Source of the DNA: Thermicanus aegyptius DSM 12793
GTDB taxonomy: Bacteria > Bacillota > Bacilli > Thermicanales > Thermicanaceae
Direction of reading: 5' to 3'
NCBI RefSeq assembly: GCF_000510645.1
Contig: NZ_KI783301.1
Location: 750,086-814,085, forward strand
Length of the DNA stretch: 64,000 nt
Part shown: positions 55,960 through 64,000 of the stretch, in pieces
Numbering within the stretch: position 1 is the stretch's first letter
Layout: each line of letters starts with the position of its first letter
Notes under the pieces: generated by a model
Databases searched by the model: none
Seen by the model: the letters and a program-made list of their open reading frames with translations, nothing else
What the model was told of the DNA's origin: nothing
Program-made: the position numbers and the translations under genes

Positions 55960-56004
55960 TCGATTGTGGTTCATAAATTCCATTTTTCTATAGGGGGCTT
56001 AAAC

Positions 56005-57327
56005 ATGGCATACTTCGAAAACGTTTCCAAGATCCAGTATGAAGGTCCAACGTCCAAAAATCCCTTGGCATTCAAATTTTACAATTCCGAAGAAAAGATC
56101 GGCGACCGTACAATGGAAGAATGGTTGCGTTTCAGCGTGGCTTACTGGCACACTTTCACTTTCGAAGGGACTGATCCGTTCGGTCATGGGAATATGATCC
56201 GCCCCTGGAGCCATCTAAAGGGGATGGATTTGGCAAAGGCACGGGTGGAAGCGGCCTTCGAATTTTTCGAAAAACTGGGCATTCCATTCTTCTGTTTCCA
56301 TGATGTAGATATTGCGCCGGAAGGAAGCACGCTCCGGGAAACGTATAAAAACTTGGATGAAATCGTCGATATGATTGAAGAATATATGAAAACAAGCAAA
56401 ACAAGGCTTCTTTGGAACACGGCCAATCTGTTCTCTCATCCGCGTTTTGTACATGGAGCGGCAACATCTTGCAACGCTGAGGTATTCGCTTACTCTGCGG
56501 CCAAAGTGAAAAAGGGCTTGGAAATCGCTAAAAGATTAGGTGCCCAAAACTATGTGTTCTGGGGCGGTCGTGAAGGATATGAATCATTGCTGAACACAGA
56601 TATGGAATTGGAACAGGATAATCTCGCACGGTTCTTCCGTATGGCGGTTGATTACGCGAAAGAAATCGGTTTCGAAGGCCAATTTTTAATCGAACCGAAG
56701 CCGAAAGAACCAACAAAGCACCAATATGATTTTGATGTTGCAACCGGTATCGCCTTCTTGAAAAAATATGGTTTGGATCGTTACTTCAAATTTAATATCG
56801 AAGCAAACCATGCGACATTGGCCGGACATACATTTGAACATGAATTGCGGGTTGCCCGCATTCATCGAATGCTTGGTTCCGTCGATGCAAACCAGGGGGA
56901 TCCGTTGCTTGGCTGGGATACGGACGAATTCCCGACCGATCTTTACTCTACAACGTTCGCCATGTATGAAATTATCAAAAATGGCGGTTTAGGTAAAGGC
57001 GGTCTAAACTTCGATGCAAAGGTAAGACGAGGATCCTTTGAGCCGGAGGATCTATTCCGTGCACATATTTCCGGAATGGATAGCTTTGCGGTCGGTCTAA
57101 AGGTGGCATACAAATTGATTGAAGACCGTGTTTTGGATGATTTTGTAGCGAGCCGTTACAGAAGCTATACCGAGGGGATCGGCAAGGAGATCGTGGAAGG
57201 AAAAGCCAATTTCAAAACATTGGAAGCGCATGTCCTTGATCTTAACGAGATCAAAAATGAATCCGGCCGCGTAGAAGAATTAAGGGCATTGATCAATCAA
57301 TATCTATTGACGGCTTTTGTAAATTAA
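56005..57327 (+). CDS. xylA: Xylose isomerase
   Basis: XylA converts D-xylose to D-xylulose. The 440-residue class II enzyme has the active-site FHDVD with His about residue 99 and Asp about 102, the metal-binding [17 protein letters not shown] region and [16 protein letters not shown]. The ATG giving [14 protein letters not shown] is used; a longer frame from 55948 overlaps the promoter. GGGGGC is the ribosome site. First gene of the xylose cluster. Confidence 0.97.
   Translation: MAYFENVSKIQYEGPTSKNPLAFKFYNSEEKIGDRTMEEWLRFSVAYWHTFTFEGTDPFGHGNMIRPWSHLKGMDLAKARVEAAFEFFEKLGIPFFCFHDVDIAPEGSTLRETYKNLDEIVDMIEEYMKTSKTRLLWNTANLFSHPRFVHGAATSCNAEVFAYSAAKVKKGLEIAKRLGAQNYVFWGGREGYESLLNTDMELEQDNLARFFRMAVDYAKEIGFEGQFLIEPKPKEPTKHQYDFDVATGIAFLKKYGLDRYFKFNIEANHATLAGHTFEHELRVARIHRMLGSVDANQGDPLLGWDTDEFPTDLYSTTFAMYEIIKNGGLGKGGLNFDAKVRRGSFEPEDLFRAHISGMDSFAVGLKVAYKLIEDRVLDDFVASRYRSYTEGIGKEIVEGKANFKTLEAHVLDLNEIKNESGRVEELRALINQYLLTAFVN
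56015..56030 (+). promoter_or_regulatory. cre-like site within the start of xylA
   Basis: A 16-nt sequence centred on AAAACGTTT matches the catabolite-responsive element consensus with two mismatches. In Bacillus xyl operons the CcpA site also lies in the xylA coding start. Confidence 0.45.
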
Positions 57328-57349
57328 TAAAGGCTTCTTATGTGCCATC

Positions 57350-57389
57350 AATCAATAGCTGGACTCTGGCCGGGTCCAACTATTTTTCT
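57350..57389 (+). terminator. xylA-xylB intergenic hairpin
   Basis: AATAGCTGGAC pairs with GTCCAACTATT with one mismatch, followed by TTTTCT. It may partially terminate between xylA and xylB. Confidence 0.65.
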
Positions 57390-57429
57390 AATAGGAATAC
57401 GTGATGAAGAGTTAAAAGGAAGATGAGAG

Positions 57430-58929
57430 ATGAAATATGTGATCGGGGTAGACTTGGGTACAAGTTCCGTCAAAGTGTTGTTGATCGATCAAAAGGGTTC
57501 GGTGATCCGGGAAGTATCAAAATCATATCCTTTGATCCAAGAAAAATCGGGGTATAGTGAGCAAGATCCGGAAGAATGGGTTGAAAAGACGACGGAAGCA
57601 TTAGCGGAGCTCGCATCAAACTTTCAAGGAGACATCTCAGATATCGAAGGGATTAGTTTCTCAGGCCAAATGCATGGGCTTGTCATTTTGGACCAAGAGA
57701 GACAATTGCTTAGGAATGCGATTCTATGGAATGATACCCGCACGACGGAACAATGTCGACAAATTGATGAGATCGTGGGGAAAGAGAAACTGTTGGAGAT
57801 CACAAAAAATGCCGCGTTGGAAGGATTTACATTGCCCAAGATCCTCTGGGTGAAACAATACGAACCGGATATTTTCAATAAAATTCACGTATTCATGTTG
57901 CCGAAAGATTATTTACGTTTCCGGATGACCGGCCAAATCCATATGGATTATTCGGACGCAGCGGGTACTTTGTTATTGGATATCGCAAAAAAGGAATGGA
58001 GCAAGGATATTTGTGAATGGCTGGGGATCGATCCGTCCATATGCCCGCCACTTGTGGAGTCAAGTGATTTTGTAGGGACGATCACAAAAGAATTTGCCGA
58101 AAAGACGGGATTAAGCGAGAAGACTAAAGTATTTGCCGGCGGAGCGGATAATGCATGCGGGGCGATCGGCGCCGGCATTTTGTCCCCCGGTAAAACCCTT
58201 TGCAGTATCGGGACCTCCGGTGTCGTTTTATCCTATGAAGAAACAAAAGATCGAGATTTCAAAGGGAAAGTCCATTATTTCAACCACGGCAAAGAGAACG
58301 CCTATTATACAATGGGCGTTACTTTGGCCGCGGGTTACAGTCTAAGTTGGTTCAAAGAAATAGTTGCGGATGATGAAAGCTTCAACGATTTTCTTTCCGG
58401 AATCGAAGAGGTCCCGGCCGGTTCCAACGGCCTGCTCTTCACCCCCTATATCGTTGGGGAACGGACACCCTATCCGGATGCAAACATCAGGGGCAGTTTC
58501 ATCGGCATCGATTCCAAACATACAAGAGCCCATTTTGTAAGGGCTGTCATCGAAGGGATTACTTTCTCTCTAAATGAATCGATGGAAATCTTCCGGGAGG
58601 CAGGGAAGGAAATCAATATGATCGTATCGATTGGGGGTGGTGCCAAGAATGAGACTTGGTTGCAGATTCAGGCCGATATCTTCAACGCCAAAATTGTAAA
58701 ACTATCCAGCGAACAAGGTCCGGGTATGGGAGCAGCCATGCTTGCGGCATATGGATGCGGCTGGTTTGACAGTCTCGATGCATGCGCGGAAGAATTTCTA
58801 GATGTGGTCAAAGTATATGAACCGATTCCTGAAAATGTAGCTGTATATCGTGAATTATTTGCGATTTATCGGGAGGTTTATAAAAACACGAAGAGATTAA
58901 GTGAAAAATTGGGACCCTTTAGAGCCTAG
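57430..58929 (+). CDS. xylB: Xylulokinase
   Basis: XylB phosphorylates D-xylulose to xylulose 5-phosphate, which enters the pentose phosphate pathway. The 499-residue FGGY kinase shows IGVDLGTSSVKVLL at the N-terminus, the substrate loop SGQMHGLV, the catalytic Asp in GGADNACGAIGAG, and the C-terminal ATP-binding SIGGGAKNETWLQIQADIF (core). It follows xylA by about 100 nt. Confidence 0.95.
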   Translation: MKYVIGVDLGTSSVKVLLIDQKGSVIREVSKSYPLIQEKSGYSEQDPEEWVEKTTEALAELASNFQGDISDIEGISFSGQMHGLVILDQERQLLRNAILWNDTRTTEQCRQIDEIVGKEKLLEITKNAALEGFTLPKILWVKQYEPDIFNKIHVFMLPKDYLRFRMTGQIHMDYSDAAGTLLLDIAKKEWSKDICEWLGIDPSICPPLVESSDFVGTITKEFAEKTGLSEKTKVFAGGADNACGAIGAGILSPGKTLCSIGTSGVVLSYEETKDRDFKGKVHYFNHGKENAYYTMGVTLAAGYSLSWFKEIVADDESFNDFLSGIEEVPAGSNGLLFTPYIVGERTPYPDANIRGSFIGIDSKHTRAHFVRAVIEGITFSLNESMEIFREAGKEINMIVSIGGGAKNETWLQIQADIFNAKIVKLSSEQGPGMGAAMLAAYGCGWFDSLDACAEEFLDVVKVYEPIPENVAVYRELFAIYREVYKNTKRLSEKLGPFRA

Positions 58930-58971
58930 TGATCTAGTGAATCAATTTTATAAAAGATCGAGGTGTTTTCC

Positions 58972-60582
58972 ATGGTAAAGATTAAAAATCCGATATTGGC
59001 CGGATTTAACCCGGACCCTTCCATTTGCCGGGCAGGGGAAGATTATTACATCGCCGTCTCAACATTCGAGTGGTTTCCTGGTGTTGGGATCTATCATTCA
59101 AAGGATTTAAAAAATTGGCGTTTGGTCAGCAGGCCTCTCAATCGTTTGAGCCAATTGAATATGCTTGGAAATCCTGATTCAGGCGGTATTTGGGCTCCCG
59201 ATCTGTCATATCATGACGGGAAATTTTGGCTGATCTATACCGACATCAAAGTGACGGAAGGTCAATGGAAAGATGGGCATAATTATTTAGTCACTTGTGA
59301 CACGATGGACGGTGAATGGTCCGACCCGATCTACCTGAACAGCAGCGGATTTGATCCGTCCCTTTTCCATGATGAGGACGGAAGGAAATATCTTGTCAAT
59401 ATGGTTTGGGATCACCGTGTGGGTCATCATCATTTTTATGGCATTGTCTTGCAGGAGTATAGTGTGGAAGAGAAAAAACTTGTCGGACCCCAGAAAATCA
59501 TTTTCAAAGGCACAGATGTAAAACTGACGGAAGGTCCGCATATCTACAAAATCAATGGCTATTATTATTTATTAACCGCCGAGGGAGGGACAAGGTACGA
59601 ACATCAGGCTACGTTAGCCCGTTCGAAGGATATATGGGGTCCTTATGAGGTGCATCCGGATAATCCGCTCATCACTTCATACCCATATCCAAGAAATCCT
59701 TTACAAAAGGCAGGACATGCATCCATCGTTCATACCCATACCGATGAATGGTTTTTGGCCCACTTGACCGGCAGGCCATTGCCGAAGGAAGGTCAACCGT
59801 TATTAGATCCTCGCGGCTTCTGCCCATTGGGGAGAGAGACCGCGATTCAAAGGCTGGAATGGAGGGATGGTTGGCCCTATGTGGTTGGAGGGAATCAACC
59901 TTCTCTAGAAGTTGAGGGTCCTCATGTAGAAGAGGTTACGTGGGAAAGGGATTACCCTGAGAAAGATGATTTTGATTCCGAGAAATTAAATCTGCATTTC
60001 CAAACACTCCGCATTCCTCTGGATAACGGCATCATGTCGTTGACGGATCATCCGGGCCATCTAAGGTTATATGGAAGAGAGTCATTAACATCAAAATTTA
60101 CCCAAGCTTTTGTAGCGAGACGTTGGCAACATTTCAATTTCACCGCCGAAACAAAAATGGCTTTCCGGCCCGATACCTTTCAGCAATCAGCCGGTCTGGT
60201 AAACTATTATAATACGCAGAACTGGACAACCCTGCAGATGACTTGGAATGAAGAAAAGGGAAGAATTTTAGAATTGATGGCTTGTGATCACTTTACCATT
60301 GATCAACCATTAAAAGGCAAGGAAATCGTGATTCCTGACGATGTAGAATATGTTTATCTGAGGGTGGAGGTAAAAACAAATACCTATCAGTATTCGTACT
60401 CCTTTGACGGGCAGGACTGGATGGAAATCCCGGTCACTTTCTACTCTTATAAATTATCGGATGATTATATCCGGGGCGGAGGATTCTTTACCGGTGCTTT
60501 TGTCGGCATGCACTGCCAAGATACATCGGGCCAAAGAAAGTATGCTGATTTTGACTACTTTATTTATCGGGCAAATGAGTAA
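58972..60582 (+). CDS. xynB: Intracellular GH43 beta-xylosidase
   Basis: This enzyme releases xylose from short xylo-oligosaccharides. The 536-residue protein has a five-bladed GH43 catalytic domain with Asp15 (NPDPS), Asp128 (GFDPSLF) and Glu187 (LTEGPH), which are the residue numbers known for the Geobacillus XynB3 enzyme. That supports the ATG chosen (GAGGTG upstream). The C-terminal beta-sandwich of about 200 residues is of the GH43_C2 type. No signal peptide, so it acts in the cytoplasm on imported oligosaccharides. Confidence 0.95.
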   Translation: MVKIKNPILAGFNPDPSICRAGEDYYIAVSTFEWFPGVGIYHSKDLKNWRLVSRPLNRLSQLNMLGNPDSGGIWAPDLSYHDGKFWLIYTDIKVTEGQWKDGHNYLVTCDTMDGEWSDPIYLNSSGFDPSLFHDEDGRKYLVNMVWDHRVGHHHFYGIVLQEYSVEEKKLVGPQKIIFKGTDVKLTEGPHIYKINGYYYLLTAEGGTRYEHQATLARSKDIWGPYEVHPDNPLITSYPYPRNPLQKAGHASIVHTHTDEWFLAHLTGRPLPKEGQPLLDPRGFCPLGRETAIQRLEWRDGWPYVVGGNQPSLEVEGPHVEEVTWERDYPEKDDFDSEKLNLHFQTLRIPLDNGIMSLTDHPGHLRLYGRESLTSKFTQAFVARRWQHFNFTAETKMAFRPDTFQQSAGLVNYYNTQNWTTLQMTWNEEKGRILELMACDHFTIDQPLKGKEIVIPDDVEYVYLRVEVKTNTYQYSYSFDGQDWMEIPVTFYSYKLSDDYIRGGGFFTGAFVGMHCQDTSGQRKYADFDYFIYRANE

Positions 60583-60628
60583 CGACCGCTTCCTTGATGA
60601 AAATGGCATTCATATCGATTGGATAGTC

Positions 60629-60652
60629 GCTGAAGGGAAGAATCCCTTCAGC
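60629..60652 (+). terminator. Hairpin after the beta-xylosidase gene
   Basis: GCTGAAGGGA and its exact complement flank AGAA. The T-rich run comes only about 10 nt later, so termination may be inefficient. Confidence 0.55.
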
Positions 60653-60821
60653 CGACGATCCGTTTTCTTATCTAGAGCATACTCATAGTTCCGGTATTTT
60701 ATAGAGTGAGATCGAGTATTTATCCGTTTTTCTTATGACCATTTCAATTCTCTGGTTACCGTTTGCCCAATTTTTTTGAATGGACGATTAAAAAAAGTAG
60801 ATTTACAGGAAGGTAGCATTC

Positions 60822-62558
60822 ATGGTAGAAAGGCTAAAAAAATGGTATACCTTGCGGAATCAAATCCTGGTTGTTTTTTTAGCTGTCATGATCATTGTTT
60901 TAGCGATGGTCAGTTTTATTACATTAAAACAGGTCTCATCGCTTGTAAAAAAGAATGCGGAAAATCAAATTGAACAGACGGCCGTTGAAGCTGGGGGAAG
61001 AATTGATTCCCTATTTAAGCAATTGAATACGGCAACAAAAATTATTCTTACAAATCAGAGCATTCAGTCTGTCCTTGAGAAGAAATATGTCGGAGAAGGA
61101 ATTGCCTTTTCGGAATTACAGAGAATAACAAATCTCATGAATACTATGCTTGCCAATTCCGAAGGCATTTATTCAATAGATTTATACGCAAGTAATTTGG
61201 ATCGGCTGGTACCATTTGATGATACAAAATTGTTTGACCACATTGATAGGAAATGGATCGAACAGGCCGATGAGGCAGGGGGAAAATTGGTATGGATAGG
61301 GGAAGATCCGCAAAATCCCAATTATTTTTTGCTCATCAGGAGGGTAAATCTCATGGAACGGAGATTTGCCAATGGTGGGTACCTATTGATTCGTATCAAT
61401 AGTCGTTATTTACAGGTCGCAGATCAAAATATGCAAGAACAATATTCGATCTTGCTCGATAAGGAATTGAATCCTATTTTTACGAATTACCCGGGGGAAA
61501 TAACCCCCGATTCGTTAAAAAACCAATCAACGATCATGATCCATCAAAAAGAATATATCGTAACCAAACAGATGTCGGACGAGACGGGCTTTACCGTTTT
61601 AATCTTGACTCCGGTACGTGTTCTTACCGAGAGGCTGAGCAGCATACGAATAGGCATTATCATTTCGGGGATTATGGGCATTATCATCTACTTGATTAGC
61701 TCATGGTTCCTTTCAACGAGCATTACAAAACCGATCGTTCAATTAACAAATACAATGAGACTTGCTAATGAAGGATTAATGGCACTCAATCCGCAGGTGA
61801 TCACAGTCAACGAAATCAACGAATTAAACAGTACGTATAATCAGCTCGTAAAGGAAACCAACCACTTGATTAAGATGGTCTATCAAAAAGAAATTATTCG
61901 TAGCCACAGTGAATTAAAAGCGTTGCAGGCGCAAATCAATCCCCATTTTCTTTATAACACATTAGATTCTCTGCGCTGGTCTTTGGAAGAGAAGGGAGAA
62001 GAGGAACTGGCAGATATCGTAGTGTCTATGTCCAACTTATTTCGCTATACCATTAGTAAGAATGCGAAGGATGACTGGGCAACGGTGAAAGAAGAATTTG
62101 ATCATATTCAAAATTATTTAGAAATCATCAGATTTAGATTTGGCGACAGAATCAAATGGAAATTGATGTTGCCTCCAACATTAGAGTCTGCCAAAATACC
62201 GAAGCTTTTAATTCAACCGCTCGTTGAAAACGCAGTCATCCACGGCTCCGGGAATCAATTAAAACCTTGCACCATTATAGTCTCCGTTGAATCCGATTCA
62301 TCGAACGAGAACATGAGGATAACCGTTGAAGATGATGGGGCGGGGATGGACGAGGAGAAGCTAAACTCAATTAAAAATCTCTTGGAGACGGGAGGGTTAT
62401 CCACAGTAAACGGAAAAGGCATAGCGCTTTATACGATCAAAAAACGCCTTCAATATTACTACAAAGAGGAATCCGAAAAATTCTTTTCGATCTCCAGTCA
62501 AGTAAATCAAGGAACAAAGATCACGATTGAAGTGCCAATCAATGGAGGGGATCTCTAA
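60822..62558 (+). CDS. YesM-type sensor histidine kinase
   Basis: This 578-residue membrane sensor has two membrane spans (~14-36 and ~282-302) flanking an extracellular dCache-like domain, then a HAMP segment, the His_kinase (PF06580) motif QAQINPHFLYNTLDSLRW with the phospho-acceptor His, and a HATPase with NAVIHG and DDGAGMDEE. Kinases of this class control sugar ABC importers and glycan enzymes. AGGAAGG precedes the ATG. It is followed immediately by its response regulator. Confidence 0.93.
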   Translation: MVERLKKWYTLRNQILVVFLAVMIIVLAMVSFITLKQVSSLVKKNAENQIEQTAVEAGGRIDSLFKQLNTATKIILTNQSIQSVLEKKYVGEGIAFSELQRITNLMNTMLANSEGIYSIDLYASNLDRLVPFDDTKLFDHIDRKWIEQADEAGGKLVWIGEDPQNPNYFLLIRRVNLMERRFANGGYLLIRINSRYLQVADQNMQEQYSILLDKELNPIFTNYPGEITPDSLKNQSTIMIHQKEYIVTKQMSDETGFTVLILTPVRVLTERLSSIRIGIIISGIMGIIIYLISSWFLSTSITKPIVQLTNTMRLANEGLMALNPQVITVNEINELNSTYNQLVKETNHLIKMVYQKEIIRSHSELKALQAQINPHFLYNTLDSLRWSLEEKGEEELADIVVSMSNLFRYTISKNAKDDWATVKEEFDHIQNYLEIIRFRFGDRIKWKLMLPPTLESAKIPKLLIQPLVENAVIHGSGNQLKPCTIIVSVESDSSNENMRITVEDDGAGMDEEKLNSIKNLLETGGLSTVNGKGIALYTIKKRLQYYYKEESEKFFSISSQVNQGTKITIEVPINGGDL

Positions 62559-63332
62559 ATGTATGATAAAACCATACTGATTGTTGACGATGAACCGAGA
62601 GCAAGGGAAGGCATCAAAAGAATGTTGGAAAAATGGGCGGAAGGAAAGCATTATATCTTAACCGCCTCCAATGGCATAGAGGCCCTAGAAATCATAGAAA
62701 AACAAAAGGTTCATATTCTATTAACCGATATTCGTATGCCGGAAATTTCGGGATTGCAGATCATGGAAAAAATGAAAGAAAAGGGACAAACACCGGTCGT
62801 CATCGTCATTTCGGCTTACCCTGAATTTGAATATGCACAAAAGGCCATCGGGTTTGGAGTAATCCATTATCTGCTTAAACCAATCGGTAAAAGTCAACTG
62901 ATTGAAGCCATTGAAGAGGGAATCCGACTTGCAGAGAAGAAGGAGAGGGCGGGCGTTATTGAGAAGATTGTCGACGATAAACTGGTCCATGCCTTCGATA
63001 AAAACAGCGGTGCCCGCGAACCGATTCGCGAAGCGATTCAGTTTATCGATCAGCATTTAAAAGAAGAAATCTCTTTAAAGGATGTAGCGGAATATGTTCA
63101 CTTAAATCCCAGCTATTTTAGCGTTCTGTTCAAAGAGCAAGTCCATCTCACATTTAGCGAGTACATCACCAGAAGAAGAATGCAGAGGGCCAAGGAATTG
63201 TTGATCACCACAAATCTACCTATCTCGGAAGTGGCTGAGGAGGCCGGCTATAAAACCACCAAATATTTTATTAAACTGTTTAAAGAAATCGAGGGTATAA
63301 CGCCGAGTGTTTACCGAAGAAACCAACAATAA
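62559..63332 (+). CDS. YesN-type AraC-family response regulator
   Basis: This 257-residue partner of the upstream kinase has a receiver domain with the acidic pocket VDDE, the phospho-acceptor Asp57 (LLTDIRMPE) and the conserved Lys (LLKP), joined to a C-terminal double-HTH AraC domain ending [11 protein letters not shown]. The start is directly after the kinase stop. The likely target is the adjacent solute-binding-protein gene and perhaps the xyl genes. Confidence 0.94.
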   Translation: MYDKTILIVDDEPRAREGIKRMLEKWAEGKHYILTASNGIEALEIIEKQKVHILLTDIRMPEISGLQIMEKMKEKGQTPVVIVISAYPEFEYAQKAIGFGVIHYLLKPIGKSQLIEAIEEGIRLAEKKERAGVIEKIVDDKLVHAFDKNSGAREPIREAIQFIDQHLKEEISLKDVAEYVHLNPSYFSVLFKEQVHLTFSEYITRRRMQRAKELLITTNLPISEVAEEAGYKTTKYFIKLFKEIEGITPSVYRRNQQ

Positions 63333-63387
63333 AGGGCTTTCAAATATCTAAAAATACTGGTATTTTCCCTAAACGTTGTTACCTTTC

Positions 63388-63417
63388 TTGAGAAATATTG
63401 CAATGCTACACTATAAA
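63388..63417 (+). promoter_or_regulatory. Possible promoter for the solute-binding-protein gene
   Basis: TTGAGA and TATAAA are 18 nt apart, about 40 nt before the gene. Regulation by the YesN-type factor is likely, so a weak core promoter would be expected. Confidence 0.45.
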
Positions 63418-63456
63418 TGTCTTTGGGATATTAAAAAAAGTAAGGGAGGTCGTAAA

Positions 63457-64000
63457 ATGTTTAGAAAGAAAGCGTTATCATTATTGGTCATGTTGGTGCT
63501 TTTGGCCGGTTTGGTCTTGTCGGGTTGCTCTTCCTCTAATGATTCCAGTAGTGGAAGTGCTTCCAATAGTGGAAACGTTTCCTCGGGAAATGAGCAAATT
63601 CGTCTCAAGTTCATGCATGATTGGCCACAAGGAAGCTCGACGGCTTATTACAATCTTGTGAATGAGATCATTAAGGACTATCAAAACGAGCATCCGAATG
63701 TTGTCATCGACTTGGAAGTGTTGAATCCCGACCAATACAGAGATAAATTGAAAGTCCTAGCCGCATCGAATGAATTGCCGGATGTAGGATTGACCTGGTC
63801 GAACGGGTTTGCAGAACCGTATGCGACAGGCGGGCAATTTGAACCGTTAGATGATATCATTCAAAAAGAGTTTAAAGACCAGTTTGTCCCCGGCACCGTA
63901 GAGTCCTATTTCTTTGACGGAAAGTCCTATGCGCTGCCGATGGAAATGAACATTACCTATATTTTCTACAATAAGGAGATGTTCCAGAAATATAATCTTG
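63457..64000 (+). CDS. Extracellular solute-binding lipoprotein, sugar ABC importer (3' truncated by window edge)
   Basis: The frame starts with MFRKKALSLLVML and has a lipobox LSGC with the lipidated Cys at residue 24, a Ser/Asn/Gly tether, then a family 1 solute-binding-protein fold (FMHDWPQGSSTAYYN, DQYRDKLKVLAASNELPDVG region). 181 residues are visible and the frame is open at the edge. GGGAGG precedes the ATG. With the neighbouring kinase/regulator and beta-xylosidase, the ligand is probably a xylo-oligosaccharide. The permease genes are expected downstream. Confidence 0.9.
   Translation, partial: MFRKKALSLLVMLVLLAGLVLSGCSSSNDSSSGSASNSGNVSSGNEQIRLKFMHDWPQGSSTAYYNLVNEIIKDYQNEHPNVVIDLEVLNPDQYRDKLKVLAASNELPDVGLTWSNGFAEPYATGGQFEPLDDIIQKEFKDQFVPGTVESYFFDGKSYALPMEMNITYIFYNKEMFQKYNL

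Overview
The window is one continuous stretch of chromosome from an endospore-forming Bacillota, most likely of the order Bacillales. The core gene order matches the Bacillus subtilis polC-to-ymdB segment. Sporulation genes (dpaA, dpaB, spoIIIE, spoVS, ylxY, tepA, ylzJ and ymxH relatives) sit among housekeeping genes. I cannot name the genus from sequence alone. All genes but one lie on the + strand. I found no rRNA, tRNA, CRISPR array or insertion sequence.

Region 1 (1-14.4 kb) is information processing: the 3' three quarters of polC, then rimP-nusA-rnpM(ylxR)-ylxQ-infB-rbfA-nrnA-truB-ribF, which are tightly packed and often overlapping, then rpsO and pnp as separately terminated units. A promoter plus hairpin ahead of rimP and a structured leader ahead of rpsO look like autoregulatory devices.

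Region 2 (14.5-28 kb) holds a YlxY-type deacetylase relative, the M16 peptidase mlpA, dut, ymxH, the dipicolinate synthase pair dpaAB, the lysine/diaminopimelate genes asd-dapG-dapA, an RNase J, tepA, ylzJ and spoIIIE.

Region 3 (28-55.8 kb) begins with a BMP-type nucleoside ABC importer (nupNOPQ-like) and a tiny zinc-ribbon gene. It continues with ymfI-ymfJ-ymfK-rodZ, rimO-pgsA-cinA, a DEAD-box RNA helicase placed between cinA and recA, recX, rny, ymdB and spoVS. An M19 dipeptidase, korAB, a small coiled-coil gene, mnmM, pckA, a lone minus-strand membrane protein gene, and a LysR regulator with a TSUP exporter follow.

Region 4 (55.8-64 kb) is visibly richer in A and T and encodes xylose/xylo-oligosaccharide use: xylA, xylB, an intracellular GH43 beta-xylosidase, a YesM/YesN-type two-component pair, and the start of an extracellular solute-binding lipoprotein gene cut by the window end. 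The working model is import of xylo-oligosaccharides (partly outside the window), intracellular hydrolysis to xylose, and isomerisation and phosphorylation into the pentose phosphate pathway. A XylR-like operator overlaps the xylA promoter and a cre-like site lies in the xylA coding start.

No clearly new multi-gene system was found. The most notable items are regulatory leaders, an expanded repeat linker in IF2, small unannotated genes and some unusual neighbourhood choices.
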